Below are positions 1-12,909 of a DNA stretch of 64,000 nt, piece after piece. Origin of the DNA: Haemaphysalis longicornis (Eukaryota; Arthropoda; Arachnida; Ixodida; Ixodidae); assembly GCA_013339765.2 (NCBI GenBank), contig CM023453.1, positions 33,760,468 through 33,824,467 of the forward strand. The letters run 5' to 3'. The notes under the pieces are model-generated. The model saw nothing but the letters and a program-made list of their open reading frames with translations. It searched no databases and was not told where the DNA came from. Both the position numbers and the translations under genes were made by a program. The stretch's first letter is position 1; every line of letters begins with the position of its first letter.

Positions 1-1130
1 TTTTCAAGCAACGAGCAATGATATATCTGCCCACCCCGTAAAAGCAAAAGCCCACCCCGTGGGAAACGTGAATGAGCGAAATGCCATCTCTCTCCCTAGA
101 ATAGACATGGCATGCACCTCCCCGTTTTCATGCTTGTCTGCAGCTTCATTGCACCATGCAGTGAGCCTCCCTTAAAAGTTAAACGAACTAAAAGGAAGGG
201 GTGAAGTGCAAAACATTCCATATCCACCCGCTATAGAACAACCGGATTCATGCTCTTTAGTGCTAGTGCCTCCATTTGCCCCCACGAGCGGCCGAGCTTC
301 GAGAAGTTGACCCCCCTCTTCCTTTCTGATTCGAGGCTCAGGAGTCTGGACCCATTCGGAGACTGGAAAACGGTAGTGTTAAGAATCATTGGAGCACAAA
401 CAAAAACTGCACACGTAAAAATATCACATAAGTATAGCAATCTTAAATGCATCTTATCACCCCATTTGGCTACAAGTACGCAGCTTCGAGCTGGACGTAT
501 GGAATACAAAACTGACACCAGTCGTCTGTGAACGCGCAAGACAATGCATGCTTTTCGCGATCCCTGACGTCAGGACGCGCACGCAATCTCGGCGCTTACC
601 TCCTTCCTGGTGCTATTAGTTACGATGGGCGTAATAAGGAAGGCGGTGTCGACTTAAGACAACTTCTGCACCGACACATGTTCTCTACGCTACCACACAG
701 TTGGGGAATGCATTTGGCAATGTCTATAATACCAGCAGTCGTTTTCCATACGATGATGAGTTATACGTTCCAGCATATATCAGAATGGCCAGCACAATGG
801 CACATAGATGATGTTAGATGAAACTTAGGGACGATACGAAGTACTCTAGGCAGTATAGTTCTTTATATTTGTAAGGCGAATTGATTTGCGAACATATATT
901 TCTGATGTTCCGTCGCAAACTGGAGACGGAACAGAGACTATACGATGAATCTTTTCAAACAACACACACGGTGGTACGGCTGCTCGTCGCTGCATCCGTG
1001 CACTGACCCTTTATTTCACGTGTAAGACTTTATATGTGGACTCGACGAGGAAAACCGTCTGCAGCACTTAGGTGAGCCACACTATCGCCGCATACGATAA
1101 CACTCTTAATACAAGGTCCTACGGCCTGAA
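1..1130. other. Upstream intergenic DNA, no gene seen
   Basis: No conserved coding frame is visible on either strand; the open frames here are about 100 codons or shorter and lack recognisable motifs. A 10-bp direct repeat (cccaccccgt) occurs twice in the first 60 bases. Confidence 0.6.
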
Positions 1131-1575
1131 AGGGGCCCTGCAACACTTTTGTCGAGTTTTTTTGAAATCTTAACTGCTTGCAGAACGTAGTCACCCAACA
1201 CACCCAGTACTTAGATTAGGGGTCGCAAAGTACCTCAGCCAAAAATTACTGCTCTATGTCCATCAGACAACTTGTTAACTCGCTCAAAAGATTTTTCTCT
1301 GTTTCCCGGTCTTGACGTTCTTCGACGGCTCGAATTACGTCACTAAGGCCATGTAGCGGCTGTTGGCCGGTTTTCCTTCAGTTGCAGCAATGAGCGCTTT
1401 CGATAGCAACTTAAAAAAAAAAAGCCACAAAAACAAAGCATAAATGGAAGACGTATCTGGTGCGACGAGCAAATCACGCAGTGCCGCTCCGCGCTGGCGA
1501 TAACTAAGCTTTTGCAGTGGTTCCAGACGCGAATGAAAGAGTGAAAGCGCTTATGGAAAGTGTTGCAGGATCTCT
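1131..1575 (-). mobile_element. TTAA-flanked MITE, family P (long copy)
   Basis: A 445-bp element whose ends are inverted repeats of one another: AGGGGCCCTGCAACAC on the left, and the complement of GTGTTGCAGGATCTCT on the right. The right end abuts TTAA (1576-1579); the left flank reads TGAA, a one-base change. The body matches, in reverse orientation, a shorter copy at 13714-13952. TTAA duplication is the hallmark of piggyBac-type transposition, so a non-autonomous piggyBac-like element is the best guess. No transposase frame is present. The strand is given relative to the 13.7-kb copy. Confidence 0.6.
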
Positions 1576-2426
1576 TTAACGTTGTCATAGAATACCACTT
1601 ATATTGCCCGTAAGAAAATGTGTATTGCAGTAATGCATATGCAGTATAGTAATGAAGCCCGCTTTAAAGTGCTCAATGTATAGTGCTTTATAGATACATG
1701 TGGTCTTATTTAATAAGAGGCCAATGGCGGGGCGCTAGTCAGACATTTTATTCAGGGGTGCTGAGATTGCGCCCCCCCCTCTCCGGGTATTGAAAATATG
1801 AATGAAAAATACAGTAACAGTTAACTCAAATTTATGACTATTAATTGAAAATAGAACTGTGAGAACAAGAAAAATAAAATATTTCACCCAAACATTTATT
1901 CGCACATTCCGAGAATTGTGGGAGAACTGCTACCCCTGTTTGCAATTTTCTGTTCTGTCTACATAAGAAGAAATAGCACTTAAAGAAATATGGAAACGGA
2001 GAACAACTAAAACCATATATGCTCATCAAACAATGGAAGCAAAAAACATGGAGGTAAAGAACAAATTCATCTAAAACGAACAAAGCATCCAGCCGACATT
2101 AAAAACATAAAAAGCAAGAAACGAACAACTTGTGGATGGAAGTTTTATTTCATTCGTGAATTTGTCATCCAAAAACCATTTTTCTTCATTTTTGCACACG
2201 TTCGATGGTTAGAGACAATTCTTAAAAAACTGTTTTTTTATGCCAATATATTGCGTAGGAGCAGATTGTACTCCGGATAATATTGCTCCTAAAATTATTC
2301 ACACAAAAATATGTGAAAATGTACAGTTGTGGTGAAAAAAGCGAGAAGATTATATTTTCATCCGGGAAAAAAAAAATTGCCACTGGCGACAAAGTGTGGA
2401 GTTATACAGAAAGCCCGTTCTACGCG
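1576..2426. other. AT-rich intergenic DNA, no gene seen
   Basis: AT-rich sequence with short homopolymers; no coding, RNA or repeat structure recognised. Confidence 0.6.
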
Positions 2427-2562
2427 GTTGCGAATTTACCTGCGAATTCGCTGATGCGGCGCCGCTGGTGCGGCAAAACGACCAATTTTTGCAGTTGTGG
2501 CAATAGATCGTTTTGCCGCGCGAACGCCGCAGCAGCAGCGAATTCTCAGGTAAATTCGCAAC
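2427..2562. repeat. 136-bp foldback (hairpin) element
   Basis: The two ends are near-perfect inverted repeats: gttgcgaatttacctg at 2427 and its complement ending at 2562. The complementarity continues inward through gaattcgctg and cggcaaaacga, with arms of about 55-65 bp and a short centre. This looks like a small foldback MITE. No target duplication is obvious. Confidence 0.7.
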
Positions 2563-2997
2563 ATGTAGAGGGGGAGAGACGAAGTCTGAAGTCGTTAGCG
2601 CACTGGTTTCAGGTGGCGGTCGTGGTTGCATGGAAGTACTGAAGCAGCCGGGCCTGCGGTTTCGCCAACGAATTTTCCCTAGTTTGTTCTGAGCAGCGAC
2701 TCTCCGACGGGTCTCCGTCGCGTCGCGGAGTGCGAGCTTGTAAAACACCCCCGTGCATGAAGGCCTCGCATAGGAGTTAGGCATGGGGCACCCAGGGAGG
2801 AGTAAATACGCTTTCCGGGCATGATTCCTGGGATTCTAGACAAAATCCTAGGTTGGTTTCCGACGCAGGAGGTTGCCTTGGTCGTCGCGTATACAGCGCG
2901 GGGCCTGAAGCCCCATAAGTGCCCCCCCTCTTTGTACTCCTCTGCACATGGGTCTTCGTGCTTTGATATAACAAACTGTTTGAGCTAGTTGGTTCAT

Positions 2998-3602
2998 GCT
3001 TATTGTAAAGATTAAAATGGATGCTAAAGATACGAAGACGAAGTAGACACGAACACATATACAGGCACCAACTTCCAACTGTTTATTCAAGAAAACCACG
3101 CTTACTTAAACACAGGCCAAAGGTACAGATAAAATTCAAAATTTCTGCCACGGCTTAACAGTTGCTGACGGCTCACATATAAAATAGTAAGAGCAACTGA
3201 CATGTCGACACACAACGCGCACAACTGATACTACCGACCCGGAATCCACACCACTAATGCACACTCTAAACATTGAGATTAGAGACTATCTTTAATGAAA
3301 GACAGCTCTTTATCACTAAGTGCTAGTGACGGCGTGCTGACGCAGTCATACCCCGCTTTTTTTATGACATATGCCTCGATAATCTCTTTTTTCCAAACAG
3401 GTCATCTGCTCCAGGAATGGCGTGCAACCGCAGCGCTCACAGTGATCCTTGCAGTGCTTACAGTGCTTACAGGGAGCCTATGGCCTTGAATAAGTAAGCG
3501 TGGTTTTCTTGTCTAAAAAGGTGGAAGTTGGCGCCTGTATGTGTTCTATGTGTCTACTTCGTCTTCATCTCCTTAGCGCCCATTTTATTCTTTACAATGT
3601 GC
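2998..3602. repeat. Foldback element with ~105-bp inverted arms
   Basis: The left arm 2998-3108 and right arm 3491-3602 are inverted copies of each other; both contain ggcgcctgtat-like and tctacttcgtcttc segments in opposite orientation. The 380-bp centre is unrelated and non-coding. The arms resemble the 3' end of a retroelement inserted twice head-to-head, possibly Penelope-like because of the aacagttggaagtt motif in one copy. The class is uncertain. Confidence 0.6.
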
Positions 3603-5967
3603 TTTGATAACAGATATCGTACATTTCCCCTGCAAAAATGTGGTACCACTGCAATGCATTCTTGTGCAGTAGTGAAGGCGACTTTAAAGATGCTCGTTGT
3701 ACGGAGCTTTAAAAAAAAACACGAGGTGTTCTGGAAGTATTTAATAAAATAACCTAGGGCCTTCCTATTTTGACATCAGACTGCTTATACTTCCCTTGTC
3801 AAAAATGACCTCCGAATAATGCCCTTGTTCATAGTAGGTAGGCCGAATTTAAAGTGGATCGGCGAATAACAGAGTAGCTGCACACGTATCTTACAATCCC
3901 TGCCGGAAGTTTATGGAATTTTTTTTTTGCTCTGGTACACTTTTTCCCTCTTAGTTCGATTCTTTTCTTTTCCCAAACGTGTTTTCATCTCTCCTCCGGA
4001 ATTATCTCGGCCCAACGCAATGCCAGCCACCACCCTGCTGTATAATGGCTGACCTGGAAGAAAACCAAGCGCTGCCTCAAGGACCGGCGTATTTGGTCTG
4101 ATGCGGCTGCTATCTCTCGACACAAATGTACGCCGATTACTCCTGTTCGTTACAAGCGCCGCACTCCGCAATCGCAGCTGTATACTGCGGGGCCCTCAGT
4201 GTTCTTGACGGGGGCGCCGACGAATGCGCTTCTTGTGAACAATGTAAAAGCGGGCCATCCCCACTAACGTGAAATCTGGAGAGGGGTGAGGCATGCGGTG
4301 TATTCAAAGATTCTAAATCTTTCGCTTGCCACACGGCGCGCGCTGATTGGGCGCCGCAGAAGCGCCGGTGGGAGGAGCAATTGCGCGCTTGCTGAAGCGG
4401 TGGCTCCCTCTCATGCGTTGAACCGGATTTAAGCACTTTGCATCCCCCATCTGCCTCAGTTTGGAGTAGTGGCAGAAGTCATCGCGAGTGCTCTGCAATG
4501 CCCGCGCCTGCAGGGCGAGGCGCGGTCCTCGGTGATTAACAAGGCCTTGGCACCATGTAAGTATGCCTTTTCTTGCTTCGGCTGACCACCCGACCTGATT
4601 AGGCCCAGCGTCGAGAGCCGGTGGGCATTTGAGTGTAACACAAATGATAATCCGTCTACAAACAGCTTCTCCTTGTGCTTTACGATTGCTAATGCGGACA
4701 GGGAGTGATCCACAAATTTTAGAAGGCACAGGGTTAAGCCCTGTACTTCTCATGCACTTTTGGCCATTTTGAGTGCATTTTTCTCGGCATATAATGAATA
4801 TATCTACATAATCTATATATCATTTTCTTTCAAATTTTGTGTTCTTTTAACTGCAGTAGAATTACAAACATCGAGCAAAAATTCATTTTTTTATGATTTT
4901 GTTTGTTAGTACCTAAATTTTGGCATTATTTTAGTATTAAAAGTTGTGTAACCAAAAAAGTGCTTGCGTGAATATTTTCAATTCTAGCACAGTAGATGTG
5001 ACAAGTTAGGTAAGGAAAAGAATCAGCTCTTTGTCCTGGAATATATTGGAAATAATCAATGGCACCTATGAAATAAAAACATTGCTTTGAGATAATTGAG
5101 TTTAAAATAAGAAAAGAGGCGACAACAATACTTTTTTGCCAAAAAAAAAACACCACTGGAGCCATTTATTTAAAAAGCACCAGCTTCGTAATCACCGTCG
5201 AAGTCATATTTTTTTGCTTTTCAGCTTGTCGTGTGTCCTTCCTTGCCTATTTTGTGCACCATCATACTCGCAAAGTATTTTCGCTTGTCGTCAACCTCTT
5301 TCAGCCACTGGATGGTGGCGTTGCGCCCAGGCTTTGATGCGAATGATTTCAAAATGCTGGCTCGTGCGTTGCTACATCATTTAATGAAAGGACAGTATCC
5401 AATGTTGCAATCTTGAGAGTGTGAAGCCCAAAAAAGACGTTTTTTCGTGCGCGGATTCGAAGAAAAAATGCGGGAAAAAAAAACGTGCAATAGTGTCTTT
5501 GGATTGCCCTCGCTGAAAAATCAGCCATGCAATGGTTGCTAAGCATTTGATTAAATCAGCTGGTTCCAGAATTTTTTACCTGGAGCTGGAAGTTTCTTGA
5601 TGAAAAAAAAAATGACAAACGCGGAGAAAGAAACGCAAGGACAAAAAAAAAAGCAGGAAGATAGGACAAAGTATACGCTAAGATAACCGGGGTGAAAAAG
5701 GGAGAAAATCGCAGGTTTTGTCCCCTAGCCCAGCGAGTTCCTCCCTTTATCTCACTACACGTAACGCCCTCTGTACGGCCTCTACGAAACACGGACACGG
5801 AGGAGTACACCTTCTTACCTGTCGCCTGCGATTTGCCGTCGGCGCCGACGCCGATAACGAAACCGTTCTTTGTTGCACCGTGACTTTCTCCGATCGGGCG
5901 CACACGACGACTCTGTGCTACACCGCCCCGCAGTGTGCTACTTCCTTGTCCCCTTAGATTTTTTTTA
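3603..5967. other. Intergenic DNA, no gene seen
   Basis: Mixed-composition DNA. The longest frames (about 140 codons at 4313-4753 and 5556-5972, minus strand) are not recognisable and have Ser/Arg-rich or low-complexity translations. Confidence 0.55.
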
Positions 5968-6236
5968 AACACGAAAGTGCTTTATACCCGGATACACGAA
6001 GATTTGGCTGACGTCATATACGTCATGGAAGTGACGCCAGTGCAACGAAGCAAGCGGCCTGTAAAGGGTGCACCCCTGCACACAGAGTATTCTTGCGGGG
6101 AGGCAACCTTTAGAGCTAAAGAGTACGTTATACTTAGGGTAGTTCGTTTTCGGGTTTTATATTTAACACGAAAGTGTTTTATGCCGGGATACCCCAAGAT
6201 TTCACTGACGTCATATCCGTCATGGAAATGACGCCA
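5968..6236 (+). repeat. Two direct ~75-bp repeats, each with a CRE palindrome
   Basis: Units at 5968-6042 and 6162-6236 share the order: aacacgaaagtg, then ccgggatac-like, then gattt, TGACGTCA, a cgtcatggaa segment, and a tgacgcca segment. The full CRE/ATF octamer TGACGTCA falls at 6009-6016 and 6206-6213. An inverted fragment of the first motif lies near 6345. This is either a duplicated piece of an interspersed repeat or a regulatory duplication about 6 kb upstream of the T-box gene. Confidence 0.6.
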
Positions 6237-7450
<1,214 letters not shown>

Positions 7451-7577
7451 GCGTGTTGTGCTATGTTTGTTCGATATCTGTGCCCGCCACGTGCAGCCTC
7501 TGTAATGTTGCTTATAAATACGATAGCCATAGCGGAAACGCCTTGAGGAAGCGCACTCTGATCGTGATGCTTAGCAG

Positions 7578-7610
7578 CCCCCCCCCCCCCCCCCCAACAC
7601 ACACACACAC
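7578..7610. repeat. Poly-C run followed by (AC)n
   Basis: About 18 consecutive C residues, then a short AC tract. Confidence 0.9.
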
Positions 7611-9926
7611 GCTTTTTGTGCGTCACCTATCGGTCATTTTTGTTTACGATTGCTTTACATCGAGCACGCTAGAAGGCGAGCAGTGTCATCGCCTCGATCG
7701 GACGGATGCGACGGTTCCGTTTTTCGTGCCGCCTGCACCGCCTTTGCGCTGAGCTTCACGATTGCAGACGATCTGCGCTTTGATGCATCGGTTGTAGCAA
7801 GGTAAGGCAACAACAACTGGTTGTTCTCAAGCTGCCGCATTGCAGGCTTGTGATCTCGTGTGTCGGTGAACGGTGGGGTTGCAAGCCTTTGGGAAATACA
7901 GGCGGCATTTTGAATGCAATCGTTGTGCTTCTCCTCTGTTTGCAGCGGCGCGTTCGCGCTAAACGCGTAGGCGGAGTGACGAATGCAAGAAGTCGCGCAC
8001 ATACGATTGGCGTCATGGCTTGCTAACCGCAGTTCTGGTGCTCGGTAGGTCGTGTGTTCGTTATTTTAGCGCATTTTAAGTGTCCACAACCCCAGTAACC
8101 TACCTATCTGTATACTTCCTCGATCCTCAAACCGATCAGCTCGCTAAGCCTTTCTCGCATAACAAGCCTTGCTCGAGCAGCGTTGCCAGGGGAGGAACGC
8201 TCCTCCATTAGCTCACGAAAGGGGGAAATCTTCCTTCACTCCTAAAGAAACGCGCTCCTCCCTCTTAAAGGGAGCATCCCTCTACCTCTTAGGTAGCAAT
8301 ATATGATACATTCCTGTTTCACCCTTAAAGGAGGGACTACCACACCCTTTTTTCTTAAAGTGAGCTATGTAAATATGCGCGTATTTTGTAGGCCTATTTA
8401 AATTCTACTCTCATTTGTACTGTTGCTGTTACAAGAGCAGGCGCCCTTCGGGCGCGTAAATGCATCGTACGTGCATTTTGTATGTTCACTACGTAAGTAC
8501 ATCGCAAGTACAGTTAAGTTATGGTAAGTGCAAACTAAGTGCAGCGTAAGGGCTTCTCGCGCGATGAGTTATCTTCTTCGAATACACATGCTGCATTGCT
8601 AGGCCGTATATTGTTGTAAAGGCGCGCTATAACATATGGATAAGCAATACAGAGGACCTCCCCATGGCCAATGTAGCTTTCCCCTCACTTCAAACGGCCC
8701 TCTTCATTTTCAAAGCTATAGAGTGGACCTCGAAGCGCTCATAACTCTGACAATGGCACAGCGCGAACGAACCTGAGGGAACGATAACCCGAACTTCCAT
8801 TTAACCGTATCGCTACTTGCTCGGAAGCCCTGTTTGTAAAACAAACACCCGACACTGTTCCTTTTAAATGGCAAATCCGCTTACGCGTGCTCCGTTTACC
8901 GAGCGCGGTAGCTCAAAGCTTGATTGAAGCGAAAAATCAATGCCGCAAGCGAAGCGGCCCTGTGGTCCCGCCATCGCTGCCTAGATGGCGCCATGCGTCA
9001 ACTTCTATCCTACGCGGCATTGGAACATCGGCAAACCCGGGACCGAATTTCGCCGATTCTGCGCCGCCAAATTGTAACGGAATCTTTCGACGCTTGTTTG
9101 GTTGAGTTGTCCCGCTCATGCAGTATCGTGTGGGCTGGAGCTATGACTGTTACGCGCGTTGTTCTATACCAACTCCAAAAAGGTGGCTTACTTTTTCATC
9201 GCTGAAACCCTCCCCCAGCCCTCATATCGGGATATGTTTTCACGTGGAGTTTCTTTGCGCATTATATAACAAGGCCCGCTGGTAGATCACTTTCCTACAG
9301 GTTAGCGTAATCCAAATTAATAAAAAAAAATTTCGTTTGTTCAGCCAAGCATTTGATAAATGAGACTGTTGGGAGTGAGAATACGTGATTCGCGGTCCGC
9401 TGTTAATCGAACACAACAGAATAAGTAAAAACTATATACAATAGCCGAGTTCACCGAGGGCCCAAATTTCCTGCACAAATTTGCTGCCCACCAGGGATTC
9501 CTGTTTTTAGCGCCATGCGTACGAACGACGGCAGACGTCACCTTCCACACACACACAGAAAATGAATACAGCACATCATGTTGTGAATGACACCGCTTGT
9601 GCGACAACTGCATTTGAGAGAGGTGTTCAGCACAACTCAGACGGAACTGAAGCGATTCTGATTGAACATAGTTACGCATATTATTACAAACTTGAGAACA
9701 CGCTCGCCACCACTAAAGGTACAACGAAATTCTGTTTTCGCGCGTCGTTTAGAGAAATATTGTGCCACGGGGCTGTTATAAGTTAGCAGGTTTTCTGTAA
9801 ACTGTTCTGCAAACTCCGGCTGGGCCAGGCATAATGAATACTCCCAGAATTAGCAGGTCCCACCAACCTTTTTCCCAGAATAGAAATGCGTAGCGTGATC
9901 TTGTGAACGGGACACGCACACACACA

Positions 9927-9929
<3 letters not shown>
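7611..9929. other. Intergenic DNA, no gene seen
   Basis: Includes an odd stretch at about 8170-8360 where short motifs of the kind ctcttaaagggag recur in both orientations, and a GC-rich patch at 8885-9120 with overlapping short frames on three frames and no motif. No gene is supported. Confidence 0.5.

Positions 9930-9992
<63 letters not shown>
9930..9992. repeat. (TA)n microsatellite
   Basis: A pure TA dinucleotide tract of about 62 bp preceded by a short AC tract. Confidence 0.95.
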
Positions 9993-9995
<3 letters not shown>

Positions 9996-10636
9996 GCAGA
10001 CGATCGCTATCTTGCACAGAGACGGCAGCCTTTATTTCGGCCAACACAGAACCATCCAAACGCGCCACCTACGATGATGATGATATACACAGAGGAAGTA
10101 GATGAAGCATCGCTTATAAAGGCGTACTGTGATGATAATTACATATAAGGTCGTATTGAGTGAGGTCTGGCGGAAGGGAGAGTTATAGAGCTTACACTAT
10201 ATATATTCGAATTATCTTGCTAGCTTGTAGAGAGCAGCCGCGTAGTATAGAGCGGTGAAAGTTCTTCGAGCATCGAGGCAGACTTTTATTTGGAGAGTGA
10301 CGCATTTCATATAGACTATACAAAGTAGAGCCTCCAAGAAGCTAAGCGGAAGCTAAGAAAATCCACCGCATACGAGCTGAAGATATTATTATGCAGTACC
10401 GACCTGACTGAGCTGCATTTCTTTTGCTTGACTCAGACATGAATAAGTAGCATACAGTGGCACATATATGCATAATCTTATTTTAAAATAGGTTGGGCAG
10501 GGTGGAGTGGGTGGTCGAGGGACTGGATCATGGCAGAAAAGAGGAAGAAAAAGACAAAATGGAGCACATGACAAGCAGACAAAGGCAGTAAATAAGCACC
10601 ACGAAATTAATTCAAAATTTAAGAACTCGAACGTTT
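9993..10636. other. Intergenic DNA, no gene seen
   Basis: No coding frame, RNA gene or repeat family recognised. Confidence 0.5.
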
Positions 10637-10800
10637 AGGGCCGTATTCTGAGTCCATTCTCCACACCATTTGCTTCCTCCACTCGGGGGGGGTGGTGGGT
10701 GGGGGGGGGGGGGATTCGCAATGCTTTTGCAAGGGAAATCGATTTCGAGGGTCTCTCCACCGGTGGCTCGAGTGCAGAAAGGATTTAGAATACCAGGGCT
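10637..10800. mobile_element. Possible short MITE with imperfect terminal inverted repeats
   Basis: The left end AGGGCCGTATTCTGAGTC and the complement of the right end (AGCCCTGGTATTCTAAATC) pair over ~28 bp with several mismatches. The centre holds a long G-rich run (10685-10713). The pairing is weak enough that chance cannot be excluded. Confidence 0.35.
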
Positions 10801-11041
10801 AGATTCAGTCGGCGTATTCTATACAATTTTGTAACTTTTCTCTCATTTTTTGTTTGTGGGTGGTTCTGTACGGTGGCTGATAATCGTAGTGGGAGCACAC
10901 GTAAAAGCAACACTATCTTGGTGCATCGATTGTGTCAAAAAAAAAAAAAAGTGATTGCCGGTTGTTAAATGACGACATCCCGAGTCAGTGGCCTCTTCCA
11001 TCTCCTATTTGTTGCATACGGCGGTGCTGAAACTGTGTTAA

Positions 11042-11371
11042 CGTCTGCGTAGCATCTTAAAGACGGGCGCGGAGTGTTGCTTTTACAAGGGCGACTCCAT
11101 TCACACTTATCAACGCATCACGGAAGGCCAGTTTCCTGCTGACATTACCCAGAAAGTGATGATCACAGCGGTATTCAAGTGCGACGGAACTGGGATAATA
11201 ATTCCGAATCCAGCGGTGCATGGCACGCTTTCAGACAACAAAGGAAACATTCCAGCGCGATTTGTTTACAAGATATCTTTTGCCAAGGTGGACGCTCGGT
11301 ATAAGGCTGAAACGCTTGAGCGAACTGCAGCAAACGATATACTGCAGTTGTTTCCTACAGCGAAACAATAG
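11042..11371 (+). CDS. Candidate orphan coding frame of unknown function
   Basis: An open frame of 109 codons runs from just after an in-frame TAA (11039-11041) to TAG at 11369-11371; its first ATG is at 11156. The translation is balanced in composition, with no low-complexity or Arg/Ser-rich stretches of the kind that mark out-of-frame reading here. Segments such as KVMITAVFKCDG and NIPARFVYKISFAKVD look protein-like. An AG at 11051-11052 could be a 3' splice site, which would make this a terminal exon of an upstream gene, but the pyrimidine tract is poor. I do not recognise the family. It sits just upstream of the T-box CpG island on the same strand. It could equally be a decayed transposon frame. 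Confidence 0.25.
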   Translation, partial: RLRSILKTGAECCFYKGDSIHTYQRITEGQFPADITQKVMITAVFKCDGTGIIIPNPAVHGTLSDNKGNIPARFVYKISFAKVDARYKAETLERTAANDILQLFPTAKQ

Positions 11372-11499
11372 GCGAGCTGGTGGTGCTGCGAGCGACACAA
11401 GGAAACAAGCGGAGACGATAGAAGCTCTAGCGCTGGATTCATAAGCTGTTTGCGGAAAGGGGCAACAACGCATTAAAAGCAGGCGCACCCAAATTCCCG

Positions 11500-12514
11500 A
11501 GGCCTCCCATGTCCATCACGTCGTGCGTTCGACATCCACCGGGCTTATTCTCGGGCCGTGCATGCAGGCAACTGGGTCACGCAAAACACCACCCACGACT
11601 GACGACGAGCGGGGGAGCTGAAATGGACCGGCGGACTCGCAGACGCGAGCGAGCACGCAGCGACTACCTCCCGGCGCTCTCCGGTCGCCCGACAAATGAT
11701 CGGCTGCTCACCCAGGGAAGCGCTTCCGGCAGGAGAAACCGAATGGTGCCGCGGCGGCTGAGGCGGCGGCGCTGCCGACGCCCCTAGCGTCACTCGTGAC
11801 GTCACCTGCCAGGCGCCTCCCTCGAGCCACGCCTTCATCGACGTGTGACGGCGGCGGCAGCTTTCGTGTCGACCGCGGCAGCTCGCCTTTGAACGCTCCG
11901 TTTTAGACGCTGTAAAAATTCGAACGCATCAGTTCGATCGGCGGCCGCGGAAAAGTTGAAGTCTCTCCTTTTTCTCCTCCAAGTTGTCGCTCATTGCGGC
12001 TGGCAAGGACAATGCCGTGCGCTATCGCGCGCTCGCGCTAAGCGGCGTCGCCGGAGGTTCGGGATCGACAAAAACAGGCGCGCAGCTGCCAGCGGCTCGA
12101 GAGGCGGCTGCCGCGGAGGTGAGGGGTTGGCGGCGGCGTTGGAGGTGGCGGATTCGACGCCCCTCTCATTATCCGGGCCGGTCGCTCCGTGGGGCCGGCG
12201 AATGGCGGCAGCTTGGGGACCACGTCACGGCCCCGGCGCCGCTTCGGCGGCGGCGGCGGCGCCCCCAACGCGAGAATAGCTAATCACCAGCCCCCCCCTT
12301 TCGCTCCCCCCCGAGAGCCCCCGGCGTGGGGCTCGTCATTTTCGCGCGGCGCAGGCACGCCTCCGGCCATAGTTGCGCGTCGCTCTCTCACTCCGCGTGT
12401 GGTGTGGTGTGCGTGCGCGCGTGTGTGAGTGTGTCGCGCCCCAGAGCCGTGGCGGCTGAGCACGGTGACAGAGCGGCGGGCTGCCCCTCGCTGCCGCCGC
12501 CGCCGCCGCTGGAG
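11500..12514 (+). promoter_or_regulatory. CpG-rich promoter island and presumed 5' UTR of the T-box gene
   Basis: GC content and CpG density rise sharply from about 11.5 kb and stay high to the end of coding exon 1. Within it, TCAGTT at 11929-11934 matches the arthropod initiator consensus, which would put a start site near 11931 and a 5' UTR of about 580 nt. A GA/TC-mixed segment follows but no correctly spaced downstream element or TATA box is clear. Several upstream ATGs lie in the presumed leader. The island is seen directly; the exact start site is a guess. Confidence 0.5.
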
Positions 12515-12909
12515 ATGCGCTCCTCGCCGGCCGAAGCCGCCGCTGCCGCCGCCGCTGCCATGGCCTTCCAGCCGTTCCTGCGACCCAGCCCGCCGGACTT
12601 TTCCGTGCACTCGCTGCTCAGCGGGGCCGCCGCGGCGGCCGCCGGCGCCCAGGCGCCCTACTTGCCGCTCGCCGGCTTCCCGGCGCTCTTCCCCAAGCTG
12701 CACCCGGGACCCGGACCGCCGCTGTCGGCCGAGGAACTGCTCGCGGCGGCGGCGGCCCACCGTGGTGGACCCCTGTTGCGCGCGCCGCCGGGCCTCGAGC
12801 CCGAAGACGACGGAGTGCAGGACGACCCCAAAGTGACGCTGGAAGCGAAGGAACTGTGGGAGAGGTTTCACACCTTCGGCACCGAGATGGTCATCACCAA
12901 GTCTGGACG
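12515..12909 (+). CDS. omb: T-box transcription factor, Tbx2/3/optomotor-blind type, coding exon 1
   Basis: Encodes the N-terminus and start of the T-box DNA-binding domain of a nuclear repressor-type transcription factor. I chose ATG 12515 because MRSS-Ala tract-MAFQPFL parallels the short leader before MAYHPF in vertebrate TBX2/TBX3. The ATG at 12560 (residue 16, GCCATGG context) is an equally good start; the frame stays open upstream to at least 12326. Residues 29-35 (FSVHSLL) fit an eh1-like Groucho-binding motif. Ala-rich tracts follow at about 38-43 and 75-80. EPEDD leads into the T-box at residue ~104 (DPKVTLEAKELWERFH, then GTEMVITKSG). The exon ends after two bases of the following Arg codon at a GTGAGT donor (12910). 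Subfamily assignment is firm; separating arthropod omb from other Tbx2/3 paralogues needs the missing exons. Confidence 0.95.

Noticed and set aside
11911..11918. TGTAAAAA as a TATA box
   Set aside because: It is only about 13-20 bp upstream of the candidate initiator, too close for a TATA box.
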